Shown here piece by piece: positions 16,676 to 25,826 of a stretch of DNA of 35,042 nt. Source of the DNA: GCA-002701945 sp964442015 (GTDB lineage Bacteria > Fidelibacterota > Marinisomatia > Marinisomatales > TCS55); contig CAYTYA010000014.1 in assembly GCA_964442015.1 (NCBI GenBank), positions 1 to 35,042 of the forward strand. Reading direction: 5' to 3'. Within the stretch, counting starts at the first letter, position 1. Each line of letters opens with the position of its first letter. The position numbers and the translations under genes were made by a program. Under the pieces are notes generated by a model. The model was not told where the DNA came from. It searched no databases and saw only the letters and a list, made by a program, of their open reading frames with translations.

Positions 16676-17645
16676 AGTTAATCTCTTTATAAATATTCCA
16701 CATGCTTTCTAAAATTGTATCAATATTAGAATATTGCGGTTCCCAAGTAAGCTTATCATAAGCTAATTTTGATGAAGCTATTACAACTGGAGGATCTCCC
16801 GCTCTTTTTTTAGATATATGATAATTAATTTTATTACCTGATAGTTTCTCTGTACGCCTAATAATTTCATAAACTGAATATCCTTCGCCTGTTGCTAAGT
16901 TTGTTATCAAATTACTTTTTTGATCAGATAGAAAATTAATTGCATCCTCATGTGCTTGCCCCAAATCACTAACATGAATATAATCACGTACTCCAGTACC
17001 ATCAGCTGTATCATAGGAATCACCAAATATTTCCACCTCTTTTCGATATTTATTTGCAGTTTCCATTACTATAGGCAATAAATTTGCGGGGTTTCGTTCT
17101 AAACATTTTATTCGACCTTTAGTATCATAACCAGCTGCATTAAAATATCTGAAAATAACATAGTTTAATTTCCCTAATTTTGCATACCACTGAATTAAAT
17201 TTTCTATAACTAGCTTAGTATACCCATAAAAATTGATTGGGTTTAAGTCATGATTTTCATCTATAGGTATATAATTTGGATAACCATATACTGCAGCCGT
17301 AGAAGAAAAAATAATATTCTTGATTCCCAGTTCTAAAATCAAATTCAGCAGATTGACACTACCATTAATATTATTATTTGAATACTTTGATGGAAGTTCC
17401 ATTGATTCTCCTGCTGCTTTATAAGCTGCAAGATGAATAACTAAATCAAAGTCATCTGACATGGATATTTTTAAAAGATCTATATCTAATGTTGAACCTT
17501 TGATAAATTTTGCTCTATCATCGACATTTTCTTTAAAACCCAGCGATAGATCATCATAAACCGTTACTTTATGACCAGCATCTAATAACTGCATAACAAC
17601 ATGGGAGCCTATATAACCAGCACCTCCAGTTACAAATATTTTCAT
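16674..17645 (-). CDS. galE: UDP-glucose 4-epimerase
   Basis: GalE interconverts UDP-glucose and UDP-galactose, supplying sugar nucleotides for surface polysaccharide. The 323-residue extended SDR protein has the NAD-binding TGGAGYIGSH (6-15), HLAAYKAAGES (71-81), the catalytic Ser in FSSTAAVYG (113-121) and Tyr140/Lys144 in the YxxxK site (YGYTK). RYFNAAGYD and the C-terminal GDPPVVIASS are typical of GalE. The UDP-GlcNAc form of the epimerase cannot be ruled out from sequence alone. The start shares one base with the uvrB stop (TAATG). Confidence 0.93.
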   Translation of the reverse strand: MKIFVTGGAGYIGSHVVMQLLDAGHKVTVYDDLSLGFKENVDDRAKFIKGSTLDIDLLKISMSDDFDLVIHLAAYKAAGESMELPSKYSNNNINGSVNLLNLILELGIKNIIFSSTAAVYGYPNYIPIDENHDLNPINFYGYTKLVIENLIQWYAKLGKLNYVIFRYFNAAGYDTKGRIKCLERNPANLLPIVMETANKYRKEVEIFGDSYDTADGTGVRDYIHVSDLGQAHEDAINFLSDQKSNLITNLATGEGYSVYEIIRRTEKLSGNKINYHISKKRAGDPPVVIASSKLAYDKLTWEPQYSNIDTILESMWNIYKEIN

Positions 17646-19645
17646 TAAAATATTCCTTCCAATTCTTTTTCTAATTTTTTGATCTCATCACGCAGTTTTG
17701 CAGCTTTTTCAAATTTCAAATCATCTGAAGCCTCCAACATCTCTTTTCTCATCATATCAAGCGCTAACTTTTTATCCATTTTGGAAAAATCATCCCCTTT
17801 ACGGTTTAAAACTTTATCATAATCTTCATGTTCAATAGAATCAGCTACCGAAGTACTAAATAAAATATTTTCTGTAGATTTAGAGATTGTAGTTGGAGTA
17901 ATACCTTCTTCCTTATTGTATGCTTTTTGTATCTCTCTTCTACGTTGTGTTTCATTAATTAAATTTTCCATTGCTGGAGTAATTTTATCTGCGTAAAGAA
18001 TTACAAAACCATCTTGATGACGAGCTGCTCTCCCCGCAACTTGCATTAATGATGTATGGCTTCTCAAGAAACCTTGCTTATCGGCATCTAGAACAACAAC
18101 AAGTGAAACTTCAGGTAAATCCAAACCTTCCCTGAGCAAATTAATTCCGACAAGAATATCAAATTCTCCTAATCTTAGATCTCTTAATATTTTAACTCGT
18201 TCAAGAGAGTTAATGTCACTATGTAGATATCGAACACGAAGATTTACACCTCTCAAGTATTCACATAAATCTTCTGACATGCGTTTAGTTAGAGTAGTAA
18301 TTAATATTCTTTCATTTTTATTTGATCTTAATCTAGCTTCTCCAATTATATCATCTATTTGTCCTTCTGTTTTTCTTACTTCTACTTTAGGGTCAAGTAA
18401 ACCTGTAGGACGAATAATTTGTTCTACTACTTCACCGCCACACAATTCAAGTTCTTTATCCCCTGGAGTTGCTGAAACATATATAATTTGATTCTGTAAA
18501 GGTAAAAATTCATTTATTTGTAAAGGCCTATTATCTAATGCGCTAGGTAATCGAAACCCATGTTCTACTAAAACCTCTTTTCTTGCCCTATCACCATTAT
18601 ACATACCTTTTATTTGGGGAAGAGTTACATGGGATTCATCAATGATTGTAATAAAATCAGATGGGAAAAAATCTATTAATGTATAAGGTCGATCTCCAGA
18701 TTTCCTATCTGAAAAATATCTAGAATAATTTTCAATTCCAGAGCAATAACCAACTTCTAACATCATTTCTAAATCAAAATTAGTTCTTTGCTCTAATCTT
18801 TGAGCTTCTAACAATCCTCCATCTGAACGCAACTCTTCTAATCTTTTAGTTAATTCTTCCCTTATTTCTGAAACTATATTCTTTATAGATTGCTGATCAG
18901 TAACGAAGTGTTTTGCTGGATAAATAAATTCATTTGCCATTTCCTTCAATACTTCACCAGTCAAAGGATTAAATCTCGATATAGAATCAATTGTATCACC
19001 AAACATCTCTAATCGGACACCAATATCTTCATAAGCTAAATAAATTTCAATAATATCACCACGAACACGAAACGTTCCTCTTTCAAATACCACATCATTG
19101 CGGTTATAATGTATATTCACAAGTTTGCGAAAAAACTCTCTTCTATTTAAGTGAATTGATTTTTCAACATGAACAACCTGCTGTTGGTATTCAGCAGGAG
19201 AACCAATGCCGTAAATACATGAGACAGAACTAACGACAATCACATCTTTTCGAGCTAATAATGAACTTGTAGCTTTTAGACGTAAAATATCAATTTCTTC
19301 ATTAACAGACATATCTTTTTCAATAAAGGTATCTGTTACGGGTAAGTATGCCTCTGGTTGATAATAATCATAATAACTTATAAAAAATTCTACAGCATTA
19401 TGGGGAAATAATTGTTTGAATTCTCCGTATAATTGTGCTGCTAGAGTCTTATTATGAGATATAATTAGAGTAGGGCGCTGTAACTGTTGAATTACATTTG
19501 CCATTGTAAATGTTTTTCCTGAACCGGTTATACCTAATAGAGTTTGATGCTTGGAACCTTCTTTTAGACTAGATGCAATTGCATTAATAGCTTGTGGCTG
19601 ATCCCCGTTAGGTTGATATTCACTATTTAAATTAAACTCTGTCAT
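17645..19645 (-). CDS. uvrB: Excinuclease ABC subunit B
   Basis: UvrB is the damage-verifying helicase-like subunit of nucleotide excision repair, loaded by UvrA and joined by UvrC. The 666 residues show the full set: Walker A GITGSGKTFT (38-47), the beta-hairpin region YYDYYQPEAYLP (91-102), DESH in the helicase core and QVAGRAARHQDG. The C-terminal UVR motif (about 626-661) is intact. The N-terminus aligns with the usual MxxxxLNSxxxPxGDQPxAI, so the ATG at 19645 is right. No ribosome binding site is visible; a consensus-like promoter ends only five bases before the ATG. uvrA and uvrC are not in the window. Confidence 0.98.
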   Translation of the reverse strand: MTEFNLNSEYQPNGDQPQAINAIASSLKEGSKHQTLLGITGSGKTFTMANVIQQLQRPTLIISHNKTLAAQLYGEFKQLFPHNAVEFFISYYDYYQPEAYLPVTDTFIEKDMSVNEEIDILRLKATSSLLARKDVIVVSSVSCIYGIGSPAEYQQQVVHVEKSIHLNRREFFRKLVNIHYNRNDVVFERGTFRVRGDIIEIYLAYEDIGVRLEMFGDTIDSISRFNPLTGEVLKEMANEFIYPAKHFVTDQQSIKNIVSEIREELTKRLEELRSDGGLLEAQRLEQRTNFDLEMMLEVGYCSGIENYSRYFSDRKSGDRPYTLIDFFPSDFITIIDESHVTLPQIKGMYNGDRARKEVLVEHGFRLPSALDNRPLQINEFLPLQNQIIYVSATPGDKELELCGGEVVEQIIRPTGLLDPKVEVRKTEGQIDDIIGEARLRSNKNERILITTLTKRMSEDLCEYLRGVNLRVRYLHSDINSLERVKILRDLRLGEFDILVGINLLREGLDLPEVSLVVVLDADKQGFLRSHTSLMQVAGRAARHQDGFVILYADKITPAMENLINETQRRREIQKAYNKEEGITPTTISKSTENILFSTSVADSIEHEDYDKVLNRKGDDFSKMDKKLALDMMRKEMLEASDDLKFEKAAKLRDEIKKLEKELEGIF

Positions 19646-19650
19646 AATGG

Positions 19651-19682
19651 CAAAATTACGACGATATAATTAATGGTGTCAA
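19651..19682 (-). promoter_or_regulatory. Candidate uvrB promoter, nearly leaderless
   Basis: On the minus strand TTGACA (19682-19677) is followed, after 18 bases, by TAATTTTG (19658-19651). This is a perfect -35 hexamer and an exact match to the Bacteroidota TAnnTTTG box. Only five bases separate the box from the ATG, so transcription would start at or next to the start codon. It is the best promoter match found in the window. Confidence 0.6.
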
Positions 19683-19707
19683 TGGCAGATACTAAATAAT
19701 ATTTTAT

Positions 19708-19739
19708 TTGAATCACAATATTAATTTAGCTTATCTTTT
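19708..19739 (+). promoter_or_regulatory. Possible promoter for the membrane protein gene
   Basis: TTG (19708-19710) and TATCTTTT (19732-19739) are separated by 21 bases. The second box is one mismatch from TAnnTTTG. It would give a leader of about 25 bases. It is divergent from the uvrB promoter in the same gap. Confidence 0.25.
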
Positions 19740-19765
19740 CAAATGTATATTATCATATCTAATAG

Positions 19766-20302
19766 ATGAATAAGCAGCTTATACTATTTTATTGTATTAA
19801 TATTTTTGGAGGTCTAAGTGTACTCGGTTCTTACGCTCATGGATTAATAAGTAATCCTTTAACTAGAATGAATCTATGGGGAAACGTACCTCTATCAATA
19901 AGACCCTATTATACTATTTTTATGTTTTTGGCAGCTGGCGGATATTTCTTTTTCACTCTATATATATTATTTTATATTAATGTAGATAATCTTAAACTAT
20001 TTGGTAAATATGGTTTTTGGTTCATAAATATTCTATATGCTGGTATTATTCTACCATCTGCAATTTGGATTTATCTTACCTTTGCAATGATTAATAATCC
20101 GTCCCCTTTTTTGTGGCTGGCTATTCGACTTGTTTTATTTACTGTTGGATTTTCTTCCGTGATATTACTTACCTCGTTCTTCATGTCAAATTTTGAAAGA
20201 ACAAATTGGCTTTATATAGCTAGTATTATCGGCTTAACCTTTTTTTGTATCCAAACAATGCTACTAGATGCAATAATATGGCCGTATTACTTTCCAAAAT
20301 AA
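19766..20302 (+). CDS. Unrecognised five-helix membrane protein
   Basis: I do not recognise this 178-residue protein. It has about five membrane segments (near residues 5-27, 47-70, 83-106, 113-140 and 148-172), short loops and few charges. Conserved-looking features are GSYAHG (21-26) and PYYTIFMF after a short amphipathic stretch. Length and composition match a small integral membrane protein rather than a transporter with known motifs. It is on the plus strand, divergent from uvrB. The ATG lacks a clear Shine-Dalgarno. Coding is supported by the long open frame, the hydrophobic periodicity and neighbour-like codon use. Confidence 0.65.
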   Translation: MNKQLILFYCINIFGGLSVLGSYAHGLISNPLTRMNLWGNVPLSIRPYYTIFMFLAAGGYFFFTLYILFYINVDNLKLFGKYGFWFINILYAGIILPSAIWIYLTFAMINNPSPFLWLAIRLVLFTVGFSSVILLTSFFMSNFERTNWLYIASIIGLTFFCIQTMLLDAIIWPYYFPK

Positions 20303-20420
20303 TATTTTATAGTTCAATACTACCTATTTCTAATTTTATTGATTAATATTACTTTCTTACGTATCACATTATTAAATATTTATCTAAACGGTAAAAAATA
20401 ATTTTTGGAGTAAAAGTATT

Positions 20421-21131
20421 ATGATAAAAAAAAATATATGGGTTTTAACCTTATTGATAACTATATCTTCTCAACTTTATGGACAGGCATATAGAGGCTA
20501 TGGGGGTTATATGCTTGGTCTTTGGTCCATTGAGTGGAGTAAGCTAAATAATCAAATTACAGATTTAAATGTAGATAATTTTGGAATGGGTAATTTAGAA
20601 AATGCTTTAATGATGAATGGTGGTGGTGGTGCTGTTAATGTTTATAATAATCTATTTATAGGTGGAATGGGATTTTCTGGAAGTACACATATTAATGGTG
20701 CTGATGAAAATTCTATTAACCGCGATATCACAATTTCTTCATCAATTGCTGGTCCTTATGTTGAGTCTAATTATAATCCTTATGGAAATCTTGAAATCAA
20801 TTTTGGTGTAGCATTATTATTTGGGAATGCAAATATTCGAGTTTTAAAAGACTCAGGTACAAATAGCTGGACAAACATATGGTCTTCATTTAATAATGCT
20901 AATCCAAGTTATTTAAATACCCAAGCCTCAACAGATATAACTGTAATTAACCCTTTCATGTCATTAAGATATCCTTTAATGCCTTGGTTTGGATTTGACC
21001 TTAGTTTAGGATATAATATTACACTTTATGATTCAAATGGATGGGAAGCAAACAACGCACCTCTAGCTGGAAAACAAGAATTAGAATTATCAAAACCTTT
21101 TTTTAGAATTGCTTTAATACTTGGAGGGTAA
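20421..21131 (+). CDS. Secreted, probably outer-membrane beta-barrel protein
   Basis: The 236 residues start with a signal peptide (MIKKNIWVLTLLITISSQLYGQ). The mature part is rich in Gly, Asn and aromatic residues, with alternating strands such as NLEINFGVALLFGNANI, NPFMSLRYPLMPWFGFDLSLGYN and a final PFFRIALILGG. This fits a small outer-membrane barrel of about eight strands; no named family is recognised. A run of GGGG lies near residue 70. GGAG ten bases before the ATG is a good ribosome binding site. It converges with the SPOR-protein gene, with four bases between stops. Confidence 0.6.
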   Translation: MIKKNIWVLTLLITISSQLYGQAYRGYGGYMLGLWSIEWSKLNNQITDLNVDNFGMGNLENALMMNGGGGAVNVYNNLFIGGMGFSGSTHINGADENSINRDITISSSIAGPYVESNYNPYGNLEINFGVALLFGNANIRVLKDSGTNSWTNIWSSFNNANPSYLNTQASTDITVINPFMSLRYPLMPWFGFDLSLGYNITLYDSNGWEANNAPLAGKQELELSKPFFRIALILGG

Positions 21132-21135
21132 GAAG

Positions 21136-21570
21136 TTACTCTGCTTTCTGAGCAGTAATTCTCGAACGCAATATCCAGGTAGATTTATAACCCATATCTA
21201 ACAATTCTTGCTGGAGAGATTCTGCAGAATCTTTATGTATAAAATCTCCTACTCTAACTTTATAGTTAGGGACTTCAAACTCTACATAAACACTATCGGT
21301 GATCTGGTTGCTAATAGATATTGCAAGACTATCAGCATATTCAAAATAACGAGTTGCTAAAATCTGAACACGAAATCCTTCTGAAATTAGTTGAGTAGAA
21401 TCTTTTATTAGCACCATATCAAAAGATGATGAATCATCAAGGGTATTATTTACAATAACTGGCCAATTGGGGGATACATCCTTTAATTTTTTCTGATTTA
21501 AATCATTATGGTTTTGTGCCAATATAAAAGAAAAAATAATCACCAAAAAAAGATATATATTATTAAGCAT
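21136..21570 (-). CDS. Small periplasmic SPOR-domain protein
   Basis: The 144 residues begin with a signal peptide (MLNNIYLFLVIIFSFILAQ). A SPOR domain follows at about 65-140: GFRVQILATRYFEYADSLA, then YVEFEVPNYKVRVGDF and a last helix before TWILRSRI. SPOR domains bind denuded glycan strands of peptidoglycan at division sites. There is no other domain. The start shares one base with the batE stop, so it is the last gene of the bat operon; whether it belongs to Bat function or only to the transcript is open. Confidence 0.85.
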   Translation of the reverse strand: MLNNIYLFLVIIFSFILAQNHNDLNQKKLKDVSPNWPVIVNNTLDDSSSFDMVLIKDSTQLISEGFRVQILATRYFEYADSLAISISNQITDSVYVEFEVPNYKVRVGDFIHKDSAESLQQELLDMGYKSTWILRSRITAQKAE

Positions 21571-22322
21571 TACAACCTCAATAAGGATTCATGAGAAATC
21601 CATCCTTTATTTCCATCAAGTAGTATTATTTCAAACCAACCTGGTTGAGACTGAACAATATCAACTTTTAATCCTTCGTGAATACGAAAAATTATCTTTT
21701 CATCTCTATCTATGGGTGCAGAACGCACATTAACAATTGGAGAAATAATAACACCTTCATTCTTATCAGAAATTTCCCAATATTTATCCAAAGCTATGAC
21801 ATGAATTAATGCACTTACAATTAATAAAAAGACCTGCATTCGAAATGCAAAAAGAACATCTAAAATTCCAAATTCTTTAAACAATGTTGCAAATGCTGAT
21901 AAAAGAAGCATTAAACCACCCCAGAGTAACAAATCCTTTAGCTTTATATTTCTTTTTAATGTCCTATATATCTCAATAAACAACATATTTTTAGGTACCT
22001 CTATCCTATCTTTTACACGTGCATTAAGAAAATCTAAATTATATTGTAAATCTTTATTTAAAGGAGATAATTGTATTCCTTTTTCATATGCCCAAATTGC
22101 TTGCCCTATATCACCTAAACGATAATATGTATTACCAATATTATAATATAGATCAGGATGCTCAACTTGGTCTAATATTGCTAAATATGCATCCAACGCA
22201 TAATCATATTTCTCTATGTTAAAATAACGATTACCCATTGAAAATAAACTATCGACTGAAATAGTCATTTCAGCATATAAAATAACATAAAAATAGCAAA
22301 TAAAAATTAGTATACGTCTCAT
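21570..22322 (-). CDS. batE: BatE: TPR and SH3-like protein of the Bat complex
   Basis: The 250 residues contain a signal or anchor segment, then TPR repeats at about 24-100 (YALDAYLAIL, LYYNIGNTYYRLGDIGQAIWAYEKGI). Two membrane helices (about 133-148 and 158-174) follow, then a bacterial SH3-like domain ending in GWISHESLLRL, with NVRSAP as its usual first strand. This is the standard BatE architecture. Bat proteins are linked to aerotolerance and envelope stress in Bacteroides and Leptospira; their molecular task is unsettled. The start overlaps the batD stop as ATGA. Confidence 0.88.
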   Translation of the reverse strand: MRRILIFICYFYVILYAEMTISVDSLFSMGNRYFNIEKYDYALDAYLAILDQVEHPDLYYNIGNTYYRLGDIGQAIWAYEKGIQLSPLNKDLQYNLDFLNARVKDRIEVPKNMLFIEIYRTLKRNIKLKDLLLWGGLMLLLSAFATLFKEFGILDVLFAFRMQVFLLIVSALIHVIALDKYWEISDKNEGVIISPIVNVRSAPIDRDEKIIFRIHEGLKVDIVQSQPGWFEIILLDGNKGWISHESLLRL

Positions 22323-24040
22323 CTATTCGAATCCAGTCTATATAAAATATTTTTAGCATCATCTAAAAGTCTATCTTGAACTTCAGATGCATCGGGTCCA
22401 AACTTACCTGCATCACATAATTTTAATATTTTTATTAATTCTTCTAGATGATCAGTTTCAATAATCCCTTTTAAAGCTTGTTGAACTGATAACGGATCTA
22501 AGTGTTCACTAGAAAGAAAGAAACGATCCTTAAGATATATATATATAATTCTAGAAACCTGCATAAATGGATTGTCTTCTGATTTCTTCAGTTTTTTTAA
22601 GGCTTTCTTTAGCGCATTATTTGATTGGCGTTTACGAGCATTATTTAACCTATTTCCTTTAAATCTCGCAATAGGTATTGGGAGAAAAAATAAAATTGCT
22701 GCTATAATATGAGAAGATAACGATCTGATTGATATCATTGGCTCATTTCGTAGTACCCAATTAGGTATACTTGTCGTATTATAACGAATATCGCTACCTA
22801 ACAATGAAATCTCTTCTTTTGTAAAACCCTTAGTACTGCTAATAAAATTATCTTCACCTGGTAATACATTCAATGATATAGACTTTGTTCCCACCTTATT
22901 CCAAGATCCATTCTTTGGGTTAAGAAAAGATAATTGAATCCGTGGGATCTGAAATCTACCAGACGCTCTAGGGATTAATATATATTCCCAAATCATTGTA
23001 CCAGTATATTGATCCCATAATTTTTCTTTCTCAAAGGTAGTGTTAGGTGGAAAAACATCCATGTCTCCTGGAAAGTTTATCTCAGGCAAACTAAACATAT
23101 TAATATTACCAGTACCGCGTAATTCAATATTAAGGGTAACAGCTTCATTAATACGAACTTTGCTTGTATCGACCCATGTGCGAATATTAAAATCTCCTAC
23201 TGCACCAGTAAAATCAGCAGGTTGTCCTTCCGGATATGGATTTACATTTACTTTAACAGCATCCGTTCTAATTAATTTTTTAATTGTACGATTATTAAAA
23301 CTGCTGAAAAAAGGGTCATCCCATATTGATCTTCTATTATTTTTTGGTTTTGTTCTAACTTGGGCTGTAACACTCATTGGTGAAACTTCAAGAAGTCCTG
23401 TCTTTGTAGGGAATAAAGCGACTTTATATAAAGTCGCAACTTGATATTCTACCCCTTTAATAGAAGTTCTGTTAAAACGAGGGGGTTGTGGAATAGATAA
23501 ATCCTCTTGCCAAAAGCCAATACTTTTTGGATAGTCAATTTTTTCAAGGCCAAGTTGGACTCGTGTATATAACTTATATGTTACAGTTACTTGCTCCCCC
23601 ATAAATAGTTCATCTTTGTCAATTTCGGTTAATACAAATAATTCTTTTGAGCTTGCAACGGCACCAGATTTTTGAACATTTATTCGAATTTGTTTCGTTT
23701 TATATTTATTTCCTCCAGCAGAAATAATTAATTGAGGAATAACTAATCTTCCTGCACGATTAGGTGCTAACGTCCATGATAAACTCTTCGTTGATGTCGA
23801 TTTCCCATTAGTCCAAGAATAATTTGTCTGTTGGGCAGGACCACTCACAATAGTAAAGTCATCTAATAATGAAGAAATATTTACTGAAGGTATTTTATCT
23901 GTATCTTGGGCTTCAATTTTAAATGTAAAAGTTTCATTTATAGTAATACTATTCGCATCTACTGTAGCTCGAACTGATCCTGCAAATAAATAATTAACTA
24001 GAAATATATAAATAAGAAAAAGTCTAAAATAATGAATCAT
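22319..24040 (-). CDS. batD: BatD: large periplasmic protein of the Bat complex
   Basis: The 573 residues carry a signal peptide, several periplasmic immunoglobulin-like beta domains and a membrane helix near residue 440. A cytoplasmic tail of about 100 residues follows (NARKRQSNNALKKALKKL). Typical BatD phrases are VDANSITINETFTFKI, the SLSWTLAPNRAGRLVIPQL block and ELRGTGNINMFSLP. I choose the ATG at 24040, five bases after the batC stop. A TTG four codons earlier is in frame but has no ribosome binding site and would overlap batC by seven bases. Confidence 0.9.
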   Translation of the reverse strand: MIHYFRLFLIYIFLVNYLFAGSVRATVDANSITINETFTFKIEAQDTDKIPSVNISSLLDDFTIVSGPAQQTNYSWTNGKSTSTKSLSWTLAPNRAGRLVIPQLIISAGGNKYKTKQIRINVQKSGAVASSKELFVLTEIDKDELFMGEQVTVTYKLYTRVQLGLEKIDYPKSIGFWQEDLSIPQPPRFNRTSIKGVEYQVATLYKVALFPTKTGLLEVSPMSVTAQVRTKPKNNRRSIWDDPFFSSFNNRTIKKLIRTDAVKVNVNPYPEGQPADFTGAVGDFNIRTWVDTSKVRINEAVTLNIELRGTGNINMFSLPEINFPGDMDVFPPNTTFEKEKLWDQYTGTMIWEYILIPRASGRFQIPRIQLSFLNPKNGSWNKVGTKSISLNVLPGEDNFISSTKGFTKEEISLLGSDIRYNTTSIPNWVLRNEPMISIRSLSSHIIAAILFFLPIPIARFKGNRLNNARKRQSNNALKKALKKLKKSEDNPFMQVSRIIYIYLKDRFFLSSEHLDPLSVQQALKGIIETDHLEELIKILKLCDAGKFGPDASEVQDRLLDDAKNILYRLDSNR

Positions 24041-24045
24041 ATTAT

Positions 24046-24828
24046 TTACCAATCTTTTTCTAATTTTCTTCTCTTTGATTTAGAAATCTGCATCTTTTTA
24101 TTTATCTTTTCATTATTTTTTAATGCATCAAGTATTGCTGATGCATTTTGTTTATCTTGAGGTATTGGTTTCTTCTGTTTTCCATCATCAGATAAATTTT
24201 GATCCCCTCTTTCTTTATCCTGCTTATCATCTTTGTTCTCTTTCTCTTCATTTTCTTGTTCATCATCATTATTGTTTGAAGAATCAGTTTGATCACTATG
24301 ATTCTCATCTTGATTCTCATTATTTTGATTTGAATCTTTGCTTTGATTCTGATCGTTTGACTGATCTTTATTATTATCCTTTTCTTCATTTGATTCTTGG
24401 CTCTCATTATTTTGCTGTTCTTGCAGCATAAACTTGACTAACTCGTAGTTAATCTTAGAATCTAGATCATTTGGGTTTAAAACAAGTGATTCTCTATAGA
24501 AAGCTAAGCTTTCTTCCAATCTTTTATTTTCTGCAAGCACATTTGCCATATTATAATAAGCACTGGATTTAAGCTTCATATCATCAGTATTTAAAGCAGA
24601 TTCAAACCCCTTCATTGCCAATGATAAATCATTCTGTTGGAATGCAGTTGATCCTAATCCAAAACTTGCAATAGCATCTTCTTTTCGTTCTGATAAAATT
24701 TTCTCATAATATTCTCTAGCTTTATCAAATTGATTGTTATTATACAATATTATTCCTTTATCTTCACAAATAGCAAATGAATAAGAAAAAAGAATAAAAA
24801 CACTAATTTTTAATCGTGATATTCTCAT
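24046..24828 (-). CDS. batC: BatC: TPR protein with acidic disordered tract
   Basis: The 260 residues start with a signal peptide ending near Cys21. Three TPR repeats follow (about 25-130, for example AYYNMANVLAENKRLEESLAFYRESL). A disordered tract of about 85 residues (137-222), made almost only of Asn, Gln, Asp, Glu, Lys and Ser, comes next. The C-terminus (AILDALKNNE and then KRRKLEKDW) matches the conserved BatC end. The ATGA overlap with batB and tight spacing to batD place it within the operon. Confidence 0.9.
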   Translation of the reverse strand: MRISRLKISVFILFSYSFAICEDKGIILYNNNQFDKAREYYEKILSERKEDAIASFGLGSTAFQQNDLSLAMKGFESALNTDDMKLKSSAYYNMANVLAENKRLEESLAFYRESLVLNPNDLDSKINYELVKFMLQEQQNNESQESNEEKDNNKDQSNDQNQSKDSNQNNENQDENHSDQTDSSNNNDDEQENEEKENKDDKQDKERGDQNLSDDGKQKKPIPQDKQNASAILDALKNNEKINKKMQISKSKRRKLEKDW

Positions 24829-25826
24829 ATTTTTTTTCTTGTAGGCATTATTAATCCAGCAGTTAGAAGTAAAAAAGAAATTGTAGCAAATGATTGATAT
24901 CGATCCTCATATTCTGAATAAATGTGTGTTGCTATTGACCGTTTCTCCATATTATCAATTGCAGATATAATTTCTTTATATTTAGAATCACGATTATTAA
25001 ATCGACTATATATTCCGCCACCTGCATTTGCTAATTCAATTAACATATTTTCATTTAACTTTGATGTGATCAAAATACCTTTTTTATCCCTTTTATAACG
25101 ATTGTTATTGGGGCCATTCTTTATCGGAATTAAAGACCCTTTATCAGTACCTACACCTACAGAGTGCGTAATAATCCCACTCTTTAAGGCTGCACTAGCC
25201 AACTCTATAGCTGCTCCTTCGTGATTCTCTCCATCCGTTACAAGGACCATAACTTTATATTTATCATCTTCCTTATTAAAAACACTTATCCCAGTTCTTA
25301 GAGCAGTGCTAAGATCTGTTCCTTGATTTGGAATCATTTTTGTATCTATTGCATCAAGAAATAGCTGGGTGGCTTCATAATCAGAAGTTAATGGTAAATA
25401 CAGATGACTTGATCCAGCAAACACAATTATCCCGATACGATCTCCTTTTAATTGATTTATTATTTGAGATATTTCAAACTTTGCCTTTTCTAGCCTACTT
25501 GGTTTGATATCTTGCGCATTCATACTTACAGAAACATCAACTGCAAATACTAAGTCAACACCTTTTCTATCAATTGGCGAAACTCTTGTACCAATTTGAG
25601 GACCTGCAGCAGAAAAAATAAGAAAAATTAATCCAATAATTGTTAATCGATTTTTCCATTTTAAAAGATTGGTGTCTAATCTTGAAAATAATTTATTCTT
25701 CAGCACAGGATCTATCTTGCTCCAAACTTTTTTCTTGTGCTTTTTATCTATATTTATCCAAATAATTAAGGAAAATAAAAATACTAAATAGAATAATAAT
25801 ATATATGGAAATCTAAAAGCAATCAT
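24825..25826 (-). CDS. batB: BatB: membrane-anchored von Willebrand factor A protein
   Basis: The 333 residues have membrane helices at about 5-25, 60-76 and near the C-terminus (SFLLLTAGLIM), enclosing a VWA domain. The metal-binding MIDAS motif is DVSVS at 97-101, followed by VTDGENHEGA. I choose the ATG at 25826 because it makes the ATGA overlap with the batA stop and begins directly with the first membrane helix; a longer frame reaches 25901 but would add a hydrophilic leader inside batA. BatA and BatB are thought to form the core of a periplasmic complex. Confidence 0.92.
   Translation of the reverse strand: MIAFRFPYILLFYLVFLFSLIIWINIDKKHKKKVWSKIDPVLKNKLFSRLDTNLLKWKNRLTIIGLIFLIFSAAGPQIGTRVSPIDRKGVDLVFAVDVSVSMNAQDIKPSRLEKAKFEISQIINQLKGDRIGIIVFAGSSHLYLPLTSDYEATQLFLDAIDTKMIPNQGTDLSTALRTGISVFNKEDDKYKVMVLVTDGENHEGAAIELASAALKSGIITHSVGVGTDKGSLIPIKNGPNNNRYKRDKKGILITSKLNENMLIELANAGGGIYSRFNNRDSKYKEIISAIDNMEKRSIATHIYSEYEDRYQSFATISFLLLTAGLIMPTRKKI

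Noticed and set aside
20339..20367. TTGATT-N17-TATCAC as promoter of the secreted barrel gene
   Set aside because: Both boxes are weak and do not fit TAnnTTTG; cotranscription with the membrane gene is equally likely.
21136..21158. Hairpin TTACT-(CT)-GCT / AGC-AGTAA at the convergent junction, as a terminator
   Set aside because: The eight-pair stem has a two-base bulge, no T-run follows on either strand, and it lies in the SPOR gene's coding end.
24120..24431. Open frames on both strands within the batC acidic tract
   Set aside because: They are by-products of the repetitive codons of the batC tract; their translations are low-complexity and lack starts with ribosome binding sites.
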